Shown here in pieces: positions 33,076 to 39,056 of a stretch of 39,056 nucleotides of DNA. Made by a program: the position numbers and the translations under genes. Position 1 is the first letter of the stretch. Every line of letters begins with the position of its first letter. The DNA is taken from assembly GCA_016934295.1 (NCBI GenBank), contig JAFGTD010000031.1:1-39056 (forward strand). Reading direction: 5' to 3'. This DNA comes from Acidobacteriota bacterium. GTDB lineage: Bacteria; Acidobacteriota; UBA6911. Under the pieces are notes generated by a model. It was not told the DNA's origin. It saw only the letters and a program-made list of their open reading frames with translations, and did not search any database.

Positions 33076-34539
33076 ATGAAAAATGTAACCCGTCGAAATT
33101 TCATCAAGAATTCTGCCGCTGCCCTGGCCGGAGCAGGAGTAGTTTCAACGCTGCAGCGAAGCGTTCGGTCGCAGGTTGTCGGCGCCAATGACAGGATTCG
33201 GGTGGCGATTGTGGGTGTCAAGAAACAGGGGGTCGAGCACATCGGGTATTTTGGCCAAATTCCCGGCGTCCAGGTGGCGGCGCTATGTGATGCGGACACC
33301 TTTTTCCTCGACCGCGAAGTCAAGAAACTCCGGGACCGTAACGTGAAAGTAGACACCTACGTCGATTATCGCGATCTGATGGATGACAAAAACATCGACG
33401 CGGTTGTTCTTCCCGTTCCGGATCACTGGCATGGCCTGATGACCGTTTGGGCCTGCCAGGCGGGAAAGCATGTCTACGTGGAAAAACCGGCCTCCTACAA
33501 CATCTGGGAAGGGCGGAAGATGGTCGAAGCCGCCCGGAAATACAACCGGATTGTGTGTGTCGGCTCGCAGGAGCGCTCCGACACCGGCCTGCTGGCCTTT
33601 GCCGAACACTTTAAAAAGGGAACGCTGGGCAAAGTTCAATATGCCAGAGCTGTTTCCTACGGGATACGCACCAGCATCGGTAAAGTAAACGGCCCGCAGC
33701 CTATTCCTGAAACCTGCGACTACAACCTGTTCCAGGGCCCCGCCTCCATGACTCCCTTAATGCGGGAGAATTTGCATTACGACTGGCATTGGTGCTGGCC
33801 GACCGGTACCGGTGAAATCGGCAACCTCGGCGGCCATGTGCTGGATGATGTCCGCTGGATCGTCGGGCTTTCCGGTTTGCCGCGCCGCGTGATCAGCCTG
33901 GGCGGCCGGTTCGGCTACGATGACGACGGCGAAACACCCAACACCCAGATCGCTTTTTATGATTATGAGGAGATCCCGGTTGTATACGAAGTGCGCGGTT
34001 TGCCTATCAAAAAGGGCGACAACTGGACGGACCAATATCGGGGCATTCGTTTCGGAATCATCATCCAGTGCGAGAACGGGTACTTCGCCGGCGGCCGCGG
34101 AGGGGGATGGACCTACGACAATGACGGCAACAAGATGGATCAATTCCCGGGTGACGGCGGCGGGACGCATCACATCAATTTCATCGAAGCGATACGCAGC
34201 GGCAAACCGGAAGACCTGCGTGCCGACATCAGCGAAGGGCACCTCTCCGCCGCTCTCTGCCACATGGCCAATATCTCTTACCGGCTGGGAAAACGGCAAT
34301 CCGTCGAAGAAATTCGCAGCACGATAGCTGAAAACGAAATGCTCAAAGAAACCTTTGATCGGACGTTAGCTCATCTTGAGGCCAATGGCGTCGACCTTGC
34401 CGGGAATCCCGTTACCATAGGGCCCACTCTGAATTGGAATGACCGGTCTGAAAGATTTGAAAACGATTACAGCGACTGGGCCAATATGCTGTTGAGCAGA
34501 AATTATCGCGAACCGTTTGTGGTGCCGGAAAAGGTATAA
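33076..34539 (+). CDS. Gfo/Idh/MocA family oxidoreductase with twin-arginine signal
   Basis: The 487-residue enzyme has a twin-arginine signal (RRNFIKNSAAALAGAG), a Rossmann domain starting at IRVAIVGVKKQG, the EKPASYN motif (136-142) with its catalytic-type lysine, and a long C-terminal beta domain with WHWCWPTGTGEIGNLGGHVLDD. Such enzymes use NAD(P), often firmly bound, to oxidise sugars or glycosides, for example at C3. Export with the cofactor folded in is consistent with a twin-arginine signal. AAGGAGA precedes the ATG. With the DUF1080 gene 49 bases downstream it forms a plausible keto-glycoside pathway. Confidence 0.92.
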   Translation: MKNVTRRNFIKNSAAALAGAGVVSTLQRSVRSQVVGANDRIRVAIVGVKKQGVEHIGYFGQIPGVQVAALCDADTFFLDREVKKLRDRNVKVDTYVDYRDLMDDKNIDAVVLPVPDHWHGLMTVWACQAGKHVYVEKPASYNIWEGRKMVEAARKYNRIVCVGSQERSDTGLLAFAEHFKKGTLGKVQYARAVSYGIRTSIGKVNGPQPIPETCDYNLFQGPASMTPLMRENLHYDWHWCWPTGTGEIGNLGGHVLDDVRWIVGLSGLPRRVISLGGRFGYDDDGETPNTQIAFYDYEEIPVVYEVRGLPIKKGDNWTDQYRGIRFGIIIQCENGYFAGGRGGGWTYDNDGNKMDQFPGDGGGTHHINFIEAIRSGKPEDLRADISEGHLSAALCHMANISYRLGKRQSVEEIRSTIAENEMLKETFDRTLAHLEANGVDLAGNPVTIGPTLNWNDRSERFENDYSDWANMLLSRNYREPFVVPEKV

Positions 34540-34588
34540 CCCACATTTCTCATAAGGATTCGTAGCCTACACTTTGTCAGGAGGGATT

Positions 34589-35371
34589 ATGATAAAAGTA
34601 ATGATCTCTGTGATTCTATCAACAATGGTGATTAGCCTTCTCGGACTGTCGGTTGCCGCCCAAACGAATCGTCGCGCCGCCGAGCTTAAGAAGTGGCGGA
34701 TCCACGACGAGACACGCCCGCTTCCGCCCATTGTCGATCCCGGTCCGCCACAGGCATCGATGCCGGCGCCGTCGGATGCTGTCGTGCTGTTCAATGGCAA
34801 AGATCTCCTGCAATGGACGGATGCGAAGGGCGCGCCGGCCGGCTGGCAGGTAAAGGGTGAATATGTAGAAGCAGTCGATAAATCCGGATCCATTAAAACG
34901 AAACGCGCATTTGGCGATTGTCAGCTTCACGTGGAATGGGCGACACCATCGGCGCCGACCGGATCGGGTCAGAATCGGGGAAATAGCGGCGTATTTCTCA
35001 TGGAAATTTATGAGGTGCAGGTGCTCGATTCTTATGACAACGCGACTTACGCTGACGGCTCCGCGGCTGCCATCTATGGGCAGTACCCGCCGCTGGTGAA
35101 TGCCTGCAGGAAGCCCGGAGAATGGCAGACCTACGACATCCTGTTCCGTGCCCCGCGGTTTGACGGTGACGGCGAGGTGCTTTCACCGGCGCGCATGACC
35201 GTGTTTCACAACGGCATTCTGGTTCATGACAATCAGGAATTAACCGGCCCGACAGCGCACAAAGCGCGGCCGCCTTACAAAGCACACGCCGACAAGTTGC
35301 CTGTTTCGCTTCAGGATCATGGGAACCCTGTCAGGTATCGCAATATCTGGATCCGCGAGCTGCAACCGTAG
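34589..35371 (+). CDS. Secreted DUF1080 (3-keto-disaccharide hydrolase-like) protein
   Basis: The protein of about 260 residues has a signal peptide ([12 protein letters not shown]) and a DUF1080 concanavalin-like beta sandwich. The typical segments are [54 protein letters not shown] and AWQTYDI-like [14 protein letters not shown]. Family members hydrolyse 3-keto-glycosides after a Gfo/Idh/MocA enzyme has oxidised the glycoside. The ATG at 34589 is preferred over the ORF start at 34574 because CAGGAGGG lies just before it. The ThuA gene follows in the same direction. Confidence 0.9.
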   Translation: MIKVMISVILSTMVISLLGLSVAAQTNRRAAELKKWRIHDETRPLPPIVDPGPPQASMPAPSDAVVLFNGKDLLQWTDAKGAPAGWQVKGEYVEAVDKSGSIKTKRAFGDCQLHVEWATPSAPTGSGQNRGNSGVFLMEIYEVQVLDSYDNATYADGSAAAIYGQYPPLVNACRKPGEWQTYDILFRAPRFDGDGEVLSPARMTVFHNGILVHDNQELTGPTAHKARPPYKAHADKLPVSLQDHGNPVRYRNIWIRELQP

Positions 35372-35426
35372 GGACAGCCACGGATTCTATTGTTTTAATT
35401 GGATATCAGAGGACCTCAAAAAAATC

Positions 35427-36242
35427 ATGAAAAAACAAGCTGTCGGTTTTAAGTTCGCTTTGGTGATGTTGCTGCTTGCAGGTGCCGTTGTTACCTTTGT
35501 TTCTTTTTCTCTAGACGCCAAATCCCAGGATGCCGGGGAAAAGAAAAAAGCTCTCTTCGTATGGGGAGGTTGGGAGGGACATCAACCCAGGCAGTGTATC
35601 GATATTTTTGCACCCTGGCTTGAGGATCAGGGATTTGAGGTTGAGATCACAAAATCTCTGGATTCGTACCTGGATGCAGAAAAAATGGAAAGGCTGGCGC
35701 TTATCGTACAGGCAATTACCATGGGACAGATCACGCCTCAACAGGAGAGGGGATTGCTGGCTGCTGTCCGCCGGGGAGTAGGATTTGCCGGATGGCATGG
35801 CGGCATCGCCGACTCGTTCCGAAGCAGTACGGAGTATGAGTTCATGGTGGGAGGGTCCTGGGCAGCCCATCCCGGCAACATCATCGATTATGAGGTTAAC
35901 ATCACGAATCATGACGATCCCATTACCAAAGGACTCACGGATTTCAAGATGCACTCCGAGCAGTATTACATGCTCGTCGATCCGAATGTTGAAGTGCTGG
36001 CCACCACCACATTCTCAGGCAAGGTCCTGCCCTGGATCGAGGGTACGGTCATGCCGGTTGTCTGGAAGAAACTGTACGGCAAAGGGCGAATCTTCAACAT
36101 TACCCTTGGTCACACCGCGGAGGACTTCAACGTGCCGCAGGCACGTGAACTGGTGAAGCGCGGTTTGCTGTGGGCGGCGCGCGTCCCGGGCGCCGGCAAT
36201 GATCCCGTACAAACGAACCCCTACCTGCCGCTGCTGAAATAG
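35427..36242 (+). CDS. ThuA-like domain protein with signal or membrane anchor
   Basis: The protein of about 271 residues starts with a hydrophobic stretch ([20 protein letters not shown]) that is a signal peptide or anchor. The rest is a ThuA-like glutamine-amidotransferase fold: [34 protein letters not shown], the HDDPITKGL repeat-like segment, MHSEQYYML and [15 protein letters not shown]. ThuA proteins act in trehalose and keto-sugar use, but their reactions are not well defined. The ATG at 35427 has AGAGGA upstream; the longer in-frame reading from 35319 overlaps the DUF1080 gene. The next 30 bases lead to the dispersed repeat. Confidence 0.88.
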   Translation: MKKQAVGFKFALVMLLLAGAVVTFVSFSLDAKSQDAGEKKKALFVWGGWEGHQPRQCIDIFAPWLEDQGFEVEITKSLDSYLDAEKMERLALIVQAITMGQITPQQERGLLAAVRRGVGFAGWHGGIADSFRSSTEYEFMVGGSWAAHPGNIIDYEVNITNHDDPITKGLTDFKMHSEQYYMLVDPNVEVLATTTFSGKVLPWIEGTVMPVVWKKLYGKGRIFNITLGHTAEDFNVPQARELVKRGLLWAARVPGAGNDPVQTNPYLPLLK

Positions 36243-36275
36243 TTATTGACCGAATGAGTAGCCACATTAAAAGCT

Positions 36276-36452
36276 GAACCGCGAAGACCGCGAAGACCGC
36301 GAAGAAAATACTATTTATAGGCTTCCTGGTTATTGTTTTTGCCTGATCATTCGCTGGTTTCCATGCTTGATGCGCATGACCTTCCAGTTACTGAACAGCC
36401 TCTAAGTGAGTTACATATTTTTTCTTTGCGGTCTTTGGGGTCTTCGTGGTTC
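36276..36452 (-). repeat. Dispersed repeat, copy B
   Basis: The 177-bp element reads, on the minus strand, GAACCACGAAGACCCCAAAG to GCGGTCTTCGCGGTTC. It is the inverted-orientation counterpart of copy A at 26072. On the plus strand it starts with a triplication of CGAAGACCG. It lies between the ThuA gene and a minus-strand glycosyltransferase gene, so convergent transcription ends there. No gene is inside. Confidence 0.7.
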
Positions 36453-36490
36453 AAAATATAAAATCTGGGGAGCGCCGAAGGTGCGGCACT

Positions 36491-38125
36491 TTATTGATCT
36501 ACGGTTGATTCGAGGAAGCGCTCCCAAAGAGTGCGTTCGATATACAGCGTCAGAAGCACCCACGGCCTCAGGCCGTAAAACTCCGATATGTAGCGATCAC
36601 CAAGCGTCGCTTCCAGCTCTTCTGCATTTTCCCGGGAGGCGATCAAAACGGGAGCATCATCAAGTCTTCCCGCTTCTTCCGTATTAGTCCAATACCCAAC
36701 GCGACGCATGTTGCGGACATACCATGGAAGAGGCCACTGCTCGTGTGGACCGGCAATCACCTTTATCAGCATATCTTCGCCGTCGGGGTGGAGGGCGGCC
36801 ACATCAGCGACACGCCCGGCCAGTCGAAGATAGTCCGGACTTGTCTGGGAGTAAACGTAGGGATTGCGTGTATCGGCGGGATAGCGGTAGTTCGCTTTCC
36901 AGTTCTGCAGGCCGAGATGACACCCTGCACCCACCACTACAATAATAAACAATCCCCGTAGCACACGGGTCTTCGGCAACTGAAGCAATAGCGAGGCACC
37001 GCATCCGGCCAGCAGAATGAAGCCGATATGAAAGTGAATCAGATTCCATGGAGTCTTGTAGCGAATAATAGAGAAAACTGCAGCTACCAGCACGGAGTAA
37101 CTGCAAATATAGCGTAGCCAGAAAAGTGCGACCGCGGAAATTCCCCCCTTCTTTGCCATTCGATTGGCGCTGAAGGTAAAGACTGTCCCCGCCAAAGCCA
37201 GCACAAGAATTAATCCTTCCGTCCACACCGAACCCTCCGAGGAGGAAAACGACAGGATCTGCAGGTAGTAGCTCCATGAATGCGCATGTATTCCGGGATC
37301 TATCCCTCGATGGAGGTAAATCCCGAATGCGCGAATCGATTCGAGGATGCCGGAGGGATTGCTGAAGAAAGATGTGTAAAGAACGACCGCGATCAATACA
37401 GCTATTCCGGCTGCTGCAAAGAAATGCGCGCTGCAGATCGCGAAATTAGGTTTGGATTGCCCCGGGCTCATTTGAAAATTTTCTTGATCCCGCGAAGCTG
37501 TATTCTCGTGAACCGGGATTGTGTTTGACTTTTTATGCAGCAACCCGGCAAGGATGCAGGCTGCGGCCGCAGCTATAATCAGGATGACCGAAGTTTCCTT
37601 CGTCGCGTACGCCAGTCCCGCAAATGCTCCAGTCCACAGCGCCCACACAAAATTGGGACGCAACAGGTATTTTCCAAGTGCAATAAGAAATCCAAGGATG
37701 AAGAAAGCGAGCAGGGATTCCTGGATGTAGAATCGGCTGTAGTAAGTCAATGCGGGTGAGAGAGCGGCAAGAAAAGCGCCGGTCACGACGGCCCGCTGCC
37801 CCAGATCTTTAGTCAGTAAGCAGAACAGCAGTATCAAACACCCGCCGAAGATAACGGGAACCAGTCTGAGCGTGCATTCATCCAGCGAAGACAGGGTCTT
37901 CTGCCCGCGAACCCGGGCGGACGGCAGTGTCAGGTAATAAAGTGTGGGGCCATGGTGGTCATTTCTGTCGTACCGGTATTCGCCGGTCTCCAGGAGAATA
38001 CCGAAACGGATCGCCTGGTTGGCCTCGTCGTGATGCATTGGCCGCAGATCAAGCCGTGCCAGACGGAAACCGAATCCCAGCACCAGAGCAACGGCAAACA
38101 GACTGCAGAAGACAGTCTTTTTCAT
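36491..38125 (-). CDS. TIGR03663-type membrane glycosyltransferase
   Basis: The 544-residue protein has about ten transmembrane helices and the GT-C type acidic motif HHDEANQAIRFG after the first one, which marks TIGR03663 (Agl23-like) family members; also PALTYYSRFYIQESLLAF and YKTPWNLIHFHIG. It probably transfers a sugar from a lipid-linked donor at the membrane. The large soluble C-terminal part (from about 425) is periplasmic. Its ATG overlaps the stop of the discoidin-like gene (ATGA, 38122-38125), so the two are co-translated. Confidence 0.88.
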   Translation of the reverse strand: MKKTVFCSLFAVALVLGFGFRLARLDLRPMHHDEANQAIRFGILLETGEYRYDRNDHHGPTLYYLTLPSARVRGQKTLSSLDECTLRLVPVIFGGCLILLFCLLTKDLGQRAVVTGAFLAALSPALTYYSRFYIQESLLAFFILGFLIALGKYLLRPNFVWALWTGAFAGLAYATKETSVILIIAAAAACILAGLLHKKSNTIPVHENTASRDQENFQMSPGQSKPNFAICSAHFFAAAGIAVLIAVVLYTSFFSNPSGILESIRAFGIYLHRGIDPGIHAHSWSYYLQILSFSSSEGSVWTEGLILVLALAGTVFTFSANRMAKKGGISAVALFWLRYICSYSVLVAAVFSIIRYKTPWNLIHFHIGFILLAGCGASLLLQLPKTRVLRGLFIIVVVGAGCHLGLQNWKANYRYPADTRNPYVYSQTSPDYLRLAGRVADVAALHPDGEDMLIKVIAGPHEQWPLPWYVRNMRRVGYWTNTEEAGRLDDAPVLIASRENAEELEATLGDRYISEFYGLRPWVLLTLYIERTLWERFLESTVDQ

Positions 38126-38799
38126 TGGATTGGTTGGCCGTAAATCTCCACCTCTATGTAGTGGTTCATATCGTTTGATGTACTGCCGCCGGAGTAAAAA
38201 CGGAGGTATCGACCCCGGATGCCTTTGGGATCGAACAGGCGGCCCTCGCTTGTTTCTATGTATTCCTTATCCTTGCCGATGCCCAGCCCGGCGGTGTTGT
38301 CATGGTCATTATTGAAGACGGTTTGCACTCCCTTGAGAAAGTCCGCGTCGTCGGACGCCTGGACAATCACGTCGCGATATACCTGGGCGCGGCTGTGGTA
38401 ATGCCAGACCAGGATGGCATGCAGCGCGGTGGGGGCGCCGAGATCGATCTGAATCCACTGTGTTCCGGGTCCAAGCTCGACGAAGTAGCCGTCGCCGCCT
38501 TCTTTTTCCCCGTCCGTGATCATACTGAGTTCCCCGATTACGGGCATCATGTCTCTGGAAGTGACCGGTCTGTTGAGGGAAAGCAACACGGTTCCCTTTG
38601 GAACATAGAAGGGGCCGCGCGGCTTGCCGGTAACCTTCTCAATGTTGGGGCTTTTCATGTTCATCGGTGTGCCGATGAACATAGGCTTAGGCAGCTGCAG
38701 CTGCAATACTTCCTTGCCCGGATCCTGCTGCGCAGCCAGGGGTGTTAGAGCCATTGTCCACGCCAGGGCAAATATCAAGGCACTCTTTTTGATCATCAT
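38122..38799 (-). CDS. Secreted discoidin-like carbohydrate-binding protein (copy 2)
   Basis: The 225-residue protein has a signal peptide (MMIKKSALIFALAWTMALTPLAAQ) and matches copy 1 at 29625-30302 from PMFIGTP to the end (NHYIEVEIYGQPIQ) at about three quarters identity. The F5/8 type C-like sandwich includes QWIQIDLGAPTALHAILVWHYHS and GRLFDPKGIRGRYLRFYSGG. Unlike copy 1 it is coupled to a membrane glycosyltransferase by an overlapping stop/start, which suggests that the sandwich binds the glycan made or exported there. The ATG has a moderate site upstream. Confidence 0.87.
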   Translation of the reverse strand: MMIKKSALIFALAWTMALTPLAAQQDPGKEVLQLQLPKPMFIGTPMNMKSPNIEKVTGKPRGPFYVPKGTVLLSLNRPVTSRDMMPVIGELSMITDGEKEGGDGYFVELGPGTQWIQIDLGAPTALHAILVWHYHSRAQVYRDVIVQASDDADFLKGVQTVFNNDHDNTAGLGIGKDKEYIETSEGRLFDPKGIRGRYLRFYSGGSTSNDMNHYIEVEIYGQPIQ

Positions 38800-38862
38800 A
38801 AGTAATTCATTCCTTGCGTTTTTACTTCTCCGTGTCTTCGTGCAAATCCTATATAGAGATCC

Positions 38863-38914
38863 CCCGGCTTCGACGGGATCGGAGTCGGTATCGGCATCGG
38901 GGGTCGAAACCGGG
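38863..38914. terminator. Stem-loop between two minus-strand genes
   Basis: CCCGGCTTCGAC (38863-38874) pairs with GTCGAAACCGGG (38903-38914) with one mismatch. It lies 17 bases after the stop of the Gfo/Idh/MocA gene, with a loop containing four TCGG hexamers. There is no T-run, so it is a terminator-like or processing structure at best. Confidence 0.35.
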
Positions 38915-38931
38915 AAAAATCCGCGGCAATG

Positions 38932-39056
38932 CTATGTTTTCATATCTTTGTCGAAGGCAACGTCGGACGGCGCGAAGTTGATTCTGCGAACGAACTCCAG
39001 CGACTCCCGCGCTCCGAATTCGCGATCCATACCGTTGTCTTCCCACTCGACCGAGA
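38932..39056 (-). CDS. Gfo/Idh/MocA family protein, C-terminal end (partial)
   Basis: The minus-strand frame entering from the right edge reads [20 protein letters not shown], then [20 protein letters not shown] and a stop at 38932. The GAREALEFVR-like helix followed by an NFxPSxxAFD segment is typical of the C-terminus of Gfo/Idh/MocA oxidoreductases. The rest of the gene lies outside the window. Only 41 codons are visible, so the family is a good but not certain call. Confidence 0.65.
   Translation of the reverse strand, partial: SVEWEDNGMDREFGARESLEFVRRINFAPSDVAFDKDMKT

Noticed and set aside
36271-36310. Short CRISPR-like array (CGAAGACCG repeated three times)
   Set aside because: The unit is only about 10 bases, without spacers of constant length and without cas genes; it is the end of the dispersed repeat.

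Overview
The window looks like a chromosomal segment of a free-living, saccharolytic heterotroph. The nearest match I can suggest is Acidobacteriota or a related deep-branching phylum. The reasons are the Ser/Thr kinase with a C-terminal TolB-like propeller, the twin-arginine Gfo/Idh/MocA, aldo/keto reductase and TIM-barrel proteins, the DUF1080 and ThuA proteins, and small secreted lipocalin-like proteins. No rRNA or other taxonomic marker is present, so this placement is inference.

Left part (1-10.6 kb): a kinase-propeller remnant overlaps an intact receptor-type kinase (328-3006), followed by a lipoprotein and a DUF169 protein. Next come an AbiEi/AbiEii type IV toxin-antitoxin pair on the minus strand and, divergent from it, a two-gene unit: a SWIM-zinc-finger SNF2 ATPase and a zinc-ribbon/DUF2293 protein. 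This pair beside AbiE is the best candidate here for an undescribed defence or DNA-maintenance system.

10.9-17.8 kb: a divergent catabolic regulon. The minus arm is cupin, SDR, cyclase-family hydrolase, 3-hydroxyacyl-CoA-dehydrogenase-like enzyme, IclR regulator and a frameshifted gene. The plus arm is a small secreted protein, a beta-keto acid cleavage enzyme (BKACE) and both subunits of a 3-oxoacid CoA-transferase. Between the arms lies a near-perfect 24-bp palindrome of IclR-operator type. The set predicts oxidation of an unknown beta-hydroxy acid, cleavage with acetyl-CoA, and CoA recycling.

17.9-24.9 kb: a decaying, repeat-rich zone. It holds a RelE-type toxin with an in-frame amber codon beside an intact antitoxin, a 5'-truncated propeller gene, a kinase with an internal deletion of about 2.2 kb, a second lipoprotein, an aldo/keto reductase remnant, a DUF8021-like secreted protein, an SMP-30/gluconolactonase-like protein, and several inverted-repeat elements including a 176-bp element with perfect 20-bp terminal inverted repeats.

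24.9-39.1 kb: a carbohydrate and keto-sugar region. It contains a mutarotase-like protein, transaldolase, TIM-barrel isomerase, aldo/keto reductase, a secreted discoidin-like protein, SDR, GntP-type permease, Gfo/Idh/MocA, DUF1080, ThuA, a TIGR03663-type membrane glycosyltransferase, a second copy of the discoidin-like protein and the end of another Gfo/Idh/MocA gene. The combination suggests oxidation of sugars or glycosides to keto derivatives, hydrolysis and import. Two copies of a dispersed repeat of about 160-180 bp lie in opposite orientation at 26.1 and 36.3 kb.
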